A stretch of 64,000 bases of DNA, taken from NCBI GenBank assembly GCA_020746835.1, contig JAGPNK010000003.1, positions 1,922,001 to 1,986,000 on the forward strand, written 5' to 3'. Origin of the DNA: Stachybotrys elegans. Taxonomy: Eukaryota > Ascomycota > Sordariomycetes > Hypocreales > Stachybotryaceae. The position numbers were made by a program, and so were the translations under genes. The notes below the pieces were generated by a model. That model made no database searches. It was given only the letters and a program-made list of their open reading frames with translations, and was not told where the DNA came from. Shown here piece by piece: positions 23,387 through 33,957 of the stretch (the first letter of the stretch is position 1; each line of letters opens with the position of its first letter).

Positions 23387-24423
23387 TCACATCCACTCGT
23401 AACCATAGAATCCCCTCTCCTTCACCTCCTTCAGCGTCCATTCCTCAAGCTTCTCCGCAAGCTCGGCGTCTTTCCCTTTGCAGCTTTCTTTACCAAGCTG
23501 GGCAATTCTCTCAAAGTAGCCTCCACACTCTTCCTGCTTCAGCTCCGGGCTTGCCACGCAGAAGACGCTTGTCCAAGCACCCTTGTCAGCCGGCCACCTC
23601 CCCCCCAGTGCGTCGACTATAGGCATTCCGACTCTCATTGCGAGTGGCATTTCTGTCGCCTTGCCTGTCAGACCGGTCTTTACTCCGCCGGGGTTGACAG
23701 CCGTGCACCAGATCTCTCCGTTGCCAGCTAAAGCGTGATAAGAGCCTGGCCCGTACATCTTGTGCAGAGTTTTGGTATGGAGAATGTTGGCAAGCTTGGA
23801 TTGTCCATAGCGGGTTATGGTGCTCTCGTCGTGGAGCGTTGTATCGGCCAGGTTGATGCCCACTCGCGGCGCAGCGATATGAGCACCAGAAGAAAGGTTG
23901 ACAATGCGGACGCTGCCAGGAGGCATGCCCTGCGAAGTCATCAACATGGTGGGCAGAAGCTGAAAGGTGAAGACCCAGTGCGCCAGATAGTTTGTCTGCC
24001 ACTGGGCCTCGTAGCCATCACGCGTAACGTCGAACGGTGTCGTCATGATGCCGGCATTATTCACGAGTCCGTGAAGCACGGCCTCCTTGGACAGGAAGTC
24101 TTTTGCTGCTGCCATGACAGAAGCGAGCGCCATGTGGTCCATGATCAGATAGCTGGCGCGGGCACCCGGGCACTGCTGCTGTATGGCCTCAACGGCCTCC
24201 TGGCCCTTCTTGTCTGACCTCGAGCAGAGGTAGACGTGGGCGCCATGCTGGGCGAGCTGCAGTCCAGCGTAGAAGCCACTGCATAGATGTAATAGTCAGC
24301 AGGTGTGTAATGAAACGGAAGACAAATGGTGGATGGAGCTGCGTACATTCCCTGTCCTGTTCCGCCAGTGATGATGTAGACCCTGCCAGAGAGGTCGGGC
24401 AGATTGTCGGGGTGGAATGTCAT
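23387..24423 (-). CDS. Short-chain dehydrogenase/reductase
   Basis: Exons 24423-24347 and 24278-23387, 322 residues. The intron falls inside the cofactor loop; spliced it reads YIITGGTGQGIGFYAG, the classical TGxxxGxG motif. NNAGIM (NNAG) and NLSSGAH precede the catalytic YGQSK (Y-x3-K). The substrate loop reads NPGGVKTGLTG. It resembles the retinol-dehydrogenase/WW-oxidoreductase-like branch common in fungi. Substrate unknown; NADP is likely for this branch. Divergent from the bZIP-like regulator. Confidence 0.88.
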
Positions 24424-25238
24424 GTTTGCCTTGGCAAAATCTTGCAGATTGAATGTTGGGGTGAAAAGGAGAAGACAGGAGGCCTTGATTGCTCGGGGTT
24501 GCGGACTTGACGGAGAAAGGACAGGACAGAAGCTTTATCCCCTGGCTTGGTATTACATTGATATAAGATCTGCGATGAGCAACAATGTCTCATCGTCGTC
24601 ATCACAACTACACCCTGTCCTGTGCTATTATGGGTACAATCCTTACTGAGATCAGATTGGAACTGCCGTTTCGGCATGTCAGTGGCCACCCGCACCGACC
24701 GTTGGGGAGAGAGCCCCTACAAGCTGCGCCCCTTTCCGTAAGACCAAGAAACTCCACATCGTCTCAGCCTGGATAATGGATCCATGTGAGCCGCCAGCAT
24801 CAACCGAAGCTATTCCCAAAAGGCTACAAGGCTTGCGCCGCACCCATTGGCCAGCCAGCGCGGTAGCCTGCTTACCGGGGGGTTGGATTGGGACTTCAGG
24901 GATTATTGATGTCCGTTTTGAGCAATCATTCTTGATCCCACAAACTGGAGAATCGATGGGCCCCTGGGTCTGACGCGGCCCCAATCATGTTACCTTAATC
25001 TCCATTAATCTCCATTGTAGGGCTGACATATGAGAGCTTCCCACGGCCAAGCGCTGCAATTTCCCCTGAGGGCATCAAAGCGACACTAAGGTCGCCAAGT
25101 ATATATTTATTTAAATGCCCTGTGAGCGTAGCACATGCAGCCAGTTCTGCATCTCTGCAGTTGCATCACATCCTTATCACTCGCCTTCCTTTCTCATTGG
25201 TAGCCCGAACCACACGTCTCATATCTTCAGCCTTGAAA
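24424..25238. promoter_or_regulatory. Divergent promoter region, SDR and bZIP-like genes
   Basis: 815 bp between outward starts. An AT-rich TATATATTTATTTAAA block near 25100 is a plausible TATA region for the right-hand gene. No ORF of note. Confidence 0.45.
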
Positions 25239-26350
25239 ATGTCCCAAGACATGGACGGCCAGGCTGTTCAGCTGGCCCTGATGCCGCAGCTTCTGGAGGT
25301 AACTTGCATGACGCCTGCATCATGTTGAACCCTGGGCGCATGTGCTAATGCAGTACAGGCCAAGAACCTGGAAGACGATTGGACCGGCTTGACGGATCCT
25401 GTAGCTCGCCGCAGGATCCAGACGAGATTAAACACGAGAGCGTACCGTGAGTATTGAAGAATCCCAATAGCAGTGGGCTTGGCATAGCATCCCAGCGCTT
25501 CCGATGAGCAGCGACTAACGCCTTCTCTACCGTAGGGCGTAGAAAAGCCGAGCAGGCGGCGGCGGAGGCGGCTGTGAAGGCTGCAGAAGAGGCCCTGGCC
25601 GCTGCCGAGGCTGAGATTTTGGCTCACCGACCCCTTTTTGCCAAGGCGGAGGAGGAGGAAGAGGACGAGGAGGAGGAGGTCCCGTGCTGGGTAGAGACGA
25701 AGCAGTCCATCTCCATGCTTCCCACCACAACAGCAGACTCGTACAACTGCTGCGGAAGGCCCCTGCTGTCCCCAAGCACTACCATAAACGATGTCATCTT
25801 CCCACTCTCCAAGGACCATCTGATCATCCTTGTCCAAATAAACGTCGTCCGCGGCTGTCTCACAAACCATCGGCTCATCGGGGGTCTCGTCCCGCCAGCG
25901 CCACGCGACTGCACCAACGCCTCCATCAGCATCTTCCCAGGCGCCACCGAGATACGCGAGCTCCCGCCGAACCTGTACCCCACTGTCCTGCAGTGTGCCA
26001 AGCGCCACGGGAACTGGATCGACGTGCTTCCGCACCCTGTCTGGCGGGACAACCTGCTGAGCGCTTTGGGCAGGTTCAGCCCAGAGGACTTTGGCAACGA
26101 CATTATTGGTGGGCTCTTCACAGGGGCGCCCGCCGAGGCCTGCGAGATGAGGGGGCTGCTTGTGTGGTCTGATCCTTGGTACTACACGAGCTGGGAGATT
26201 TCCGAGGGCTTCATCAAGAAATGGGGGTGGACGCTCATCGGTTGCGAGGACATGATTGCGGCGACAAATGAATGGAGGCGGAAGAGGGGGGAGCTGCCAA
26301 TCTCGCTTGACTTGGCGTCGGATGGGACATGGGAGAGCATTCGAGCATGA
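25239..26350 (+). CDS. DUF3425-domain bZIP-like transcription factor
   Basis: Exons 25239-25298, 25359-25446 and 25536-26350, 320 residues. The second intron splits the basic region, which spliced reads DWTGLTDPVARRRIQTRLNTRAYRRRK, here cited in halves: DWTGLTDPVARRRIQ and TRLNTRAYRRRK. This is the hallmark basic region of the fungal DUF3425 group. It is followed by an Ala/Glu helix and an acidic EEEEEDEEEE run. The C-terminal DUF3425 domain has VLPHPVWRDNLLSAL and LLVWSDPWYYTSWEISEGF. The zipper is poor in Leu heptads, as usual for this group. Probably a local or pathway regulator; no target assigned. Confidence 0.87.
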
Positions 26351-27010
26351 GGCGTCTTATAAATGTTTCATGACAGTCCGGGATGATTCCCCTGTGTATA
26401 CGTTTCGGGGACGGAAGCGATAGAACAGTTGTTATGGCCCTGGCGGTCAAACCCATAGAGAAATGCCTCTGTATTCTACTTGATATACGAAATGTACTTA
26501 GATATCGAACCGAAATCTATTCTGTCCGTGCAATCTTGGCGTGATGACAGACCAGGCTTCCATCGCATTTTCGCCCAGCAGCTCCGAGCTACAGCATCGG
26601 GGTTTGAGATGCTTGCCATGGCATGCATGTCTGTCATCCATTTAACTCTATATTTCGTGGGTCAGCCAATGTATGATTGAGACCTCTCATGATGGCTGCC
26701 GAACAATATTTGTTGGGTGGATGCTGGCGATTCAGCTGGTTGCAGAAGCTCAACCGTCACTGATCACAACCCCTTTCGGCCACGTGCAGCAGCCAGCCGT
26801 TGTGGACGGTCAAGCGTACAACGCAATGAGCTGGAATAGGACTAATAGGCAGAAGATGACAGCTGAAAAGCTTTTCCGGCTAACTGGCTTCGTTCTTCCT
26901 ATTTAACTCTCACCTGCCCCCTGATTCTGGCCATGGGTCGTAATGCAAACTCTTTATGCCTACTATCACTCGGTGCCTCAAGCTTTAAGAAACCGGGAGC
27001 GGCTATTGCA
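26351..27010. other. Intergenic, no gene seen
   Basis: Short ORFs only. An in-frame ATG at 26933 could extend the HET-domain reading frame upstream. Confidence 0.5.
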
Positions 27011-28260
27011 ATGGCATCTGAAGGAGAAGATTGGGAGTCTGTCTCTGATAATTCAACAGATCTTGTTGAGGACATGGATGCATTATCCATGGAGCCGAGG
27101 CCACTCCTTGCGGTGCCGTCTGACATGTCTCAGCCTGGCGACAAGTTGTGCGATGTTTGTCGCAAACTTGGCCTGACAGTGGATTCCTTTATTGTCAAGC
27201 CCGGGGACAAAGAATGGGGACAAGATGGCCAGCCGGACGACACAATCATCGAACTTGGGTTGGTGCAAGACGTCATGGAACGGCGGCATTGCCCTCTTTG
27301 CCGCCTTGTACTTGTGGTACTAGGAGGAGATAGAGTTCCGGCTGTATACGAAGGAGGACCTGTCAAAATTAGCATGAGCTAGGGTACTGAAGGCCCTCAA
27401 CCACTGGTCCGCACAATTCGCCCCTATGCAGACCCCGTCAACGGAGGGCTCATCCCCATGTTCACCCTAAACTTATTCCCAGTGATTACTCTACTGGCCA
27501 ACGACTCACCTTCGCCTTTATTGGCGCAGTATTGTGTTCAACCCGTTCCCGCGGAAAGGATCGACCCTGGCCTTGTCAAGAGGTGGATTTCAACCTGCGA
27601 CAACGATCACGCGGACAGGTGCAAAGTCCACCCGGCAATCAAAGAGTTCCTCGGAGCTCATCTTGCCGACGTGGTGCAAGACTTTCGATCCATTGACGTC
27701 AATAAAAACTGCCTTGTGCGAGTAAATAACGGCGCGCGGTATGTTACTCTGAGCTATGTCTGGGGCAGACGGCCGTTTTCCCGAACTCTAATGTCCACCG
27801 TCAATGAGCTCGAGAAGCCCGGTGCTCTGGCGAAGCCAGAAGTGAGGGACCATATCCCCCAGACAATCAAGAATGCGATGGAGATGACCAAGTTGCTTGA
27901 TATACCGTACTTGTATATATGGGTGGACAGCATCTGCATTGTGCAGGACGGCACAACCGGGAGGAAGCTTGAGACCATCAAGAATATGCGCTTGGTTTAC
28001 AGTGCGTCCTACTTGGTTATCATTGCTGTGAGCGGCGCGGATGCCTTCTCTGGAATACCCGGCGTGCAATTTAACACACTGGGTGCCCGTCAACCCGTGA
28101 AAATCGAAAGGAAGCTTAAGCGAGCCCAAGAATCTCCCCAGTATTGCGCAAACTCTTTTTATATTTCTATCGATAACGACAGGAACCCGATATTAACCGG
28201 CCGAGCTTAAACTCTACAAGAGAACTCCATACAACGGTTAAATCTCCCTTCCAAGCATAT
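27011..28260 (+). pseudogene. HET-domain (heterokaryon incompatibility) gene, broken
   Basis: One continuous frame interrupted by TAG at 27380-27382 and TAA at 28208-28210. The first part ends ...VKISMS before the stop and resumes GTEGPQPL in the same frame. The second part carries the HET core: RYVTLSYVWGR, IPQTIKNAMEMTKLLDIPYLY (cited in part), WVDSICIVQD, YSASYLVIIAVSGADAF. The second stop sits where HET proteins usually have RAWTLQE: here GRA-stop-TLQE. Both stops replace a codon expected to be Trp. Downstream the frame decays into AT-rich DNA (28211-28436). HET proteins trigger cell death on non-self fusion; this copy cannot make a full-length product. An intron hiding the first stop is not excluded, but no good donor/acceptor pair is seen. 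Confidence 0.72.
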
Positions 28261-28436
28261 GGAATAATAAGTATAGTTGCATACTTAATAATCCCTTCTG
28301 CCTGTTATATATGCCTAAAAGAGATTTCATCTTTGCCAATCTTTTCATCAGTAGGCATTATTCATAGTACTATAGTTCTATAGGAGCTTATATTAGCATA
28401 ATCTTGTTAGAATGAACACCTTTAGAAAGAATATAC

Positions 28437-28739
28437 CTAGCAGAAGCGACACGTCCGTCGACACACTTCCATCATAAACCTTCGGTAGTTTTGGTTATTG
28501 CAAAGGCTTATTGCGCTAGCGCATTGGCTGGATAGATCGGCGCACTGTCGAGCTGCGATTTTAGGAGGGAGAGAGGCTTCAGGCTCCGACTTCACAGAAG
28601 CTTCAACCTCAGATTTGAGAAGTAATTCGACCTCAGATAGAGAGAGGCCTTCGACTTCAGGCACCGGAGCCTCCGGATCTGAAACAGGAACGGCTGCAGC
28701 CAGCAGAGCGGAAGAGAGTATCAACATTGCGAAACGCAT
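28437..28739 (-). CDS. Small secreted Cys-rich protein with C-terminal ShKT domain
   Basis: 100 residues, single exon, from ATG 28739. Residues 1-18 (MRFAMLILSSALLAAAV) are a clear signal peptide. A Glu/Val/Pro-rich propeptide-like segment with repeated SEVE/KSE units follows. The last ~36 residues hold six Cys in ShKT order: C-x6-C-x7-C...C-x3-C-x2-C (QCADLSSQC, LCNNQN, EVCRRTCRFC). ShKT modules occur in animal peptides and as appendages of secreted enzymes; a stand-alone fungal copy is a candidate effector or ion-channel-like peptide, by inference only. The longer upstream ORF start is rejected because the signal peptide sits at the internal Met. It lies in an otherwise decayed block. Confidence 0.72.
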   Translation of the reverse strand: MRFAMLILSSALLAAAVPVSDPEAPVPEVEGLSLSEVELLLKSEVEASVKSEPEASLPPKIAARQCADLSSQCASAISLCNNQNYRRFMMEVCRRTCRFC

Positions 28740-28859
28740 TTTGACGTAGTTGATGGACGAGAGTGCGGGCAGGCGCTGTTTAGATTGTCGTGAGATGGAG
28801 AAGTTATTGCTGATTGTAAAGAGATAGACGTGAAACCTTTTTGCGAAAGGCGGCACTCA

Positions 28860-28867
28860 TATATATA
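28860..28867 (-). promoter_or_regulatory. TATA box of the ShKT-domain gene
   Basis: TATATATA on the minus strand, about 120 bp upstream of the ATG at 28739. Position-based. Confidence 0.4.
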
Positions 28868-30039
28868 CTTCAATCCGACTAGTCTACGCCGTCAGCAGCG
28901 GACTTACGGACCTCCAGACGATATAAGCAACCTACAGTCGTAGTAGCTTGGCAGAGCGATGGACGGTCATAGCAAGGGGTTCCCGTATTACGTCCGCCCA
29001 ATTCTTAGGATGTCATCTGCAGATCCTCCGCTCACACCCAGGTCTACAAACCGACCGACCAAACCAACAAACAGAGCTCCACATTACCGGAGAGGCCAAT
29101 AGAGTCGTCGTTTAGGTGATCATTCTGCAACAAAAAGCCGGGAAGTTCACAATGGGAGGTCGCCGAGGTCGCCGTAGACTCTGCATCTCCCCCGTATCCC
29201 CGTGGCGTCTCGGAACCATTGTTTCTCATGCTTCTTTATACGACTTAGCCGGGTGTGCTGTTCTCTTTCAAGAGCAGACTTAAAGTAAGACTGTACACGG
29301 GAAATAGCTTCGAATGTTGGGTAAGGCTCTTCTGTGACGTTTGACATGCGCACTTCTCGCTTATTCCACACCATCTGGGAAACATAGAGGATTTTAAGCA
29401 ACTAAGGTACATACACGCAACAGTTCAATGATGGATATCAAGAGATTGATGCAGTATATTCCTATTCAGGAAGAGCGACCCCGGCTTGCAGTAATGGCTT
29501 GAGCAGCGTTCCGTAGAGCCCGCATGCTCTTCCCTAGATCCAGCACCGGTGCTGCGCCGCACTTTTGTGTGATAAGCGTCTCTCACGCTATACCCAATTA
29601 CTGCAACTCTGCGCTCAAGGTGCTACACCGAACTTTCATATAATAAACGCCTCTCGCGCTACACCCGATTACTGCAATTCTGCGCTCAAGGTACTGCGGT
29701 CTCACGCTATACCCAGTTACAGCAATTCTATGCTAGGTCCTGACGTATAAGCCTCACAGTTGACAAGCTCGTCACCATGGACGAAGATCACTTTACGATG
29801 CTCCATCGGCTATTTAGGTGCTATTCGAAGAGAGGACTTTATAAGTTACAATGTGGGAATCGACTTGCTGAAAAGACAGACACAATACGACGCAATATCG
29901 ACCAGCTCAGGGGGGGGTTCGAAACATCCCTACTCAGCTGCATTTTTCGGGTTCTGTTGACTTGTGCTCAGTCCTCAAGCAAGGAGTAATCTTAAACAAA
30001 CCACATCCTGCCTTCCATTCCATAACTGACGAGCTGCCT
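28868..30039. other. Decayed, repeat-bearing region
   Basis: No intact gene. A minus-strand ORF at 29147-29401 (EEPYPTFEAISRVQSYF, helical) looks like a protein fragment but matches no family I know. Includes the 71-bp degenerate repeats listed separately. Confidence 0.4.
29561..29740 (+). repeat. Degenerate tandem repeat, about 71-bp period, 2.5 copies
   Basis: Units at 29561-29631 and 29632-29702, with a third, truncated and shorter, to about 29740. Shared core: CTCACGCTATACCCAATTAC against CTCGCGCTACACCCGATTAC, then GCGCTCAAGGT. Within the conserved core the differences are mainly A/G and C/T transitions, as expected of RIP-type mutation. Confidence 0.6.
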
Positions 30040-30300
30040 GAATGCCCCCCTAGCTCCCAAGTTGCGAAAACCTGACCGCCACCACCTACCGATGTAGAGT
30101 AGCCATTCGGCAGAGACGAGATAAAGTCGTGCAGCCCGGCACCCTCAGCGGCTCGAGCAATGATATGTAGCCGGCGATCCGGCGAGCCTACCGGAAATAC
30201 CATAAGCAATGTTATCAGCGATGGAAGCAGGGAACAGATTTGAGGCCCTTCTAAGGGCGACGACATGTTTAATGATAATGCGAGAACCGACACGGGGTGT
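30040..30300 (-). pseudogene. ABC transporter ATPase-domain relic
   Basis: Two reading frames must be joined. One reads ASNLFPASIADNIAYGISG, the stretch just after the Q-loop of an ABCB-type ATPase. Shifted by one base comes AAEGAGLHDFISSLPNGYST followed by SVGGGG, the helical region leading to the signature. The LSGGQ signature itself is gone (GGGGQVFATWELGG). Walker A and Walker B are not found. A remnant of roughly 80 codons of what was a ~1300-residue pump. Confidence 0.65.
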
Positions 30301-30800
30301 CCTTCTCGGATCCTCTTAGATCCCGCGCTTATCTTGAACCCTACCATTGATCTATGCTTCCTGAGCTCCTATCCACCCACTTAAACTTCACTACGGACAA
30401 ACAGCAAGCGCCTGAAGAGCTGGAAACAGAAGGTACTTGACCCTTTCCGGCCGGAGGCCCTTGTATGCCCACGCGATAGGTAGGCTGGCCATGTGTAGCC
30501 TCGAGTATACTATGACATGGCGCCTAAGAAATTGAACTTCTATGGAGGATGACGTCGACAATGCTTTTCCATGGATTGGTCTTAGACAGAGCCAACAGAT
30601 CGCCTCATCAGCTCCCCCGATGCGCCGACTTACACATTTAACATTGTATCCCAGACCCAGCTTCTGGGTAGTTGCCATTTTGGACAGTGTCGCTGGTTCT
30701 GCGAATCGACTAACCGGTTGGCGAGCTTCCGGGGCGGTACGATGAGGAAGGAATTGCACATCAGCGGCGACTTGGGATCTTTGGACGAAGCGGTCGCCAG
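30301..30800. other. Decayed region, no assignable gene
   Basis: Overlapping ORFs of 67-122 codons on both strands without family resemblance, between the ABC relic and the orphan 3' coding fragment. Confidence 0.4.
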
Positions 30801-31064
30801 ATGGGCATCATCTCGGTCACCAAGCTGTGGCTGGAGACTAAGCCGTTGCCCCTGGAAGCCGAGTTTATCCTAATCTGCGAAGCGAAGACCAGTCGCTCGG
30901 AGGACAGGAATGACGATGACGAGGAGGGCTGGGTGTACATGGCGATGCTGATCGAGTGGCATGGGGATGATTCTGAGCGCGTCGCGTTAGGGTCGATTGG
31001 CAAAGGGGATGAGAATGAGGGGCTTGGAGGCGGGCCAGAGTGGAAGGAGATTATTCTTGGATAG
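30801..31064 (+). pseudogene. Orphan C-terminal coding fragment, possibly of a HET-type protein
   Basis: 87 codons reading LWLETKPLPLEAEFILICEA, an acidic RNDDDEEG loop, MLIEWHGDDSERVALGSIGK and a terminal PEWKEIILG. It has the look of the end of a protein (codon-like bias, terminal hydrophobic strand), in the style of HET-protein C-termini, and no domain of its own. It lies on the same strand as the broken HET gene 2.6 kb upstream. Assignment is a guess from general resemblance. Confidence 0.35.
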
Positions 31065-32062
31065 TCGATGGAAATGATTGCGTGCCAATGTCCGTGTACC
31101 TTGTCTTGAGAATTAAGCATATCTTGACAGGTAATTAGCTGATGGGGACAAAACGGCACCCTTAAACCACAAAGCCCTGGGCCGATCATTCAGAAACCGC
31201 TCGCACTCCGGGCTCCATCGTGCGTATCGAGAAAAGACTCATGACCTCGGGCTCAACGGATGAAGGCGAACAGGCGAAGAGCCCAAAGTAAACCACAGTC
31301 GGGCTGACCCAGGAAATATCACTCATGTGAAGAGCGGTCATACACGAGTGATTTGCCGCCGATGGATGGCGTGTGGCAGACGGTGATTGAGCAACAAATA
31401 TGGAGAACATGTCGTATCAGGCGTCGTCAACCAGCCTGTCCAGACACCCGTGTAGAATTTAGCGATGTCGGCGCCACTCTGTGCCAGGGATTCGGGCGGT
31501 CCCGTGGGTCTAGACTTGCATCGTAAGACGTCGATGTGCTTCGGTCCGATATACCGTCGTTGGCTCGAGCTGAGGCCTGGTATCGCGAGTTGTCGCCCAG
31601 AGAAAACCTGCAATACGAGAGTCAAACTGGAGATTGACCAAGACTTCAGGGGGGCAATCGAGGCGGCAGAGCCTGACTTATAGCACTCCTCGCACAAAGA
31701 GTAATGTGATCACTTCTCGGCTGGAGCCGACGATGGTTTCTTGGCGACCCGGTTTCTAGGCGGCATTTGGTGGTGGTGTTGTGACAGGGGGGTTCCGTTG
31801 GAAATCGTACGACCGAGGCAGCCCACACTCAACAGGCTGAAGAGCGAACCCCCTGTATGTGGCATGTTTGGATTGTAGCGTTGCATCTTGGCAGTGTCCT
31901 GGCCGCCGGCGAGATCTGGATCGTTCAAAAGGATTAAAAATATTAGATCTTGAAAGCATGTATATATATAATAGTCTCTGGATGTGTATCCGGGCTCATT
32001 GTTTTGAATCACCAAACATCATTCAATAATTACACTGGCTATTAATCGCCTTCATCCACAAC
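31065..32062. other. Intergenic/decayed, no gene seen
   Basis: Short ORFs on both strands (longest about 119 codons) without family resemblance. An AT-rich TATATATATA block near 31962 precedes the next gene. Confidence 0.45.
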
Positions 32063-33829
32063 ATGAGCAGCCCACGGCAATCAGAACGCTCCCTTCCCGA
32101 CGAGGAGGCCAGCGCCAAACGCAATGTCCTCCTCGTCGACCTCCCCGACCCCGATCTAGACAAGACGGAAGAAGAGAAAAAGAAGCTGGTGCGCTTCAGC
32201 GATGCCTATTTTTGGAACTCGAGCTAACCCATGGACGCCTAGGACGCCAAGTTGCTGCTTAGAATCGACCTCTTCCTTGTTCCATGGCTATCAGTCTTGT
32301 AAGCCCTCATACCTAAAGCTTCCCCTCAACCTGCAACGCAGCTGAACTTTCTAGGTACTGCCTCTCGTTCATCTGTCGAACAAACATTGGCAATGCCAAG
32401 CTCCAAGGAATGGAGGAGGAGCTCGACATGCACGGTAAATCCACCTACCTTCGTCTACTTACACTTGGGCATCCAGCTAATGAGATCCTAGGCATTGACT
32501 ACAACATGTCCTTGACAGTATTCTTTATCTCCTACGCCTTCTGCGACCCAATCGTCAACGCCATAATGAAGCGCCTTAGTCCGCGTGTCTTCTTCACCGG
32601 CATCATGGTCCTGTCCGGAATTATCGTCACTCTGACTGGTCTTTGCAAGAACTACAGCAGTTTGCTAGCAGCACGCTTCTTCCTGGGCATTACCCAGTCG
32701 GGAATGTTCCCCGGCGTCAACTACTACATGTCCTGTTGGTACACGCCATCGGAAATCGGTCTCCGCAGCGCCTTGTTCTTCTCAGCTGCTGCACTGGCAG
32801 GGTCCTTCTCCGGGCTACTGGCTGCCGCTATTGCATCTATGGACAACGTTTCCGGCATTAGTGGCTGGTCCTGGATCTTCATCCTGTAAGTCTAGCACCT
32901 CCATCCATTAATCCCTGTACTGACAGACATTGCAGAGAAGGTATCGCCACTTTCCTCGTTGGTGTAGCAAGTTGGTGGATGGTCTATGACTGGCCTAGCA
33001 CGGCACGCTTTCTTTCCTCCGAGGACCGCATCCGCCTCCAGCGCCGCCTAGTCCTGGCAAAGAAGACATCATTTGCTGAAGGCAGCGGCAAGAAGTACAT
33101 GCTTGAAGCAGTCAGGGATTGGAAGACCTATGTCTACATGATGATCTACATGGGCTGCCTGATGCCTCTCTACGCCTTTTCCCTATTCATGCCCACGTAA
33201 GCAAGACCCCCAATGGTTAATTCATCAATTCTGACCCTTGAAACAGAATCATCATGGGAATGGGCCATGAAGGTACAATGGCGCAACTGCTTACTGTCCC
33301 ACCCTATGCCTGCGCAACCGTCACCACAATTGCCGTCGGTTTCATCGCTGATCACACGCGATGGCGCGGCATCTGCAACATGGCCTCTGTGATTGTTGCC
33401 ATCTCAGGATTCACCATTCTCCTGGCAACCCCGAACTCTCAGGCCCAATATGCAGGAGTCTTCCTTGGAGCCATGGGAATTTACCCGACTATCTCAAACA
33501 CACTGTCCTGGGTCTCAAACAACACCGAGGGCTCCATGAAGAGAGGAATTGCTCTGGGCATGGTCATCGGCTGGGGTACACTCAATGGCGCTGTGTCCAG
33601 CAACATCTACCTGAAGCACGAGAAGCCCCGCTACTACACCGGCCATGCCACTGTGCTTGCCTACCTCGTCGTTTTCTTGTTAGGCGGAAGCTTGCTGATG
33701 CATATCCTCCTGTCCATGGAGAACCGCAAGAGGAGAAGCGGTCAGAGGAGCAACATGCTCGATGGCAAGACCGAGGAGGAGATAATGATCAAGGGCGATA
33801 AGAGACCCGATTTCATATACACAGAATGA
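32063..33829 (+). CDS. MFS anion:cation symporter (Dal5/allantoate permease type)
   Basis: Six exons: 32063-32188, 32243-32298, 32355-32434, 32492-32885, 32936-33196, 33247-33829; 499 residues. Family marks: LLLRIDLFLVPWLSVLYCLSF (TM1, cited in part), RTNIGNAKLQGM (the family RxNIGNAK motif after TM1), FFLGITQSGMFPGVNYYMS (TM4) and SWWMVYDWPSTARFLSSEDR before the central loop. About 12 TMs; the second half has FIADHTRWRG. Relatives import allantoate, nicotinate, pantothenate or other carboxylates. Every splice is phase-consistent, so this copy looks intact. Next to, and convergent with, the methyltransferase gene; no functional link visible. Confidence 0.92.
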
Positions 33830-33957
33830 TAAACAAGAGGCTCACTTAGATACTGGGTTGGAGTTATTGGCGTTCTACGCTATCTCGTATCACTACAGAG
33901 TTATTTATAGAGAAACATAGATAATATACTGATTAAGAACTACTTGCTGGTTTTCCA

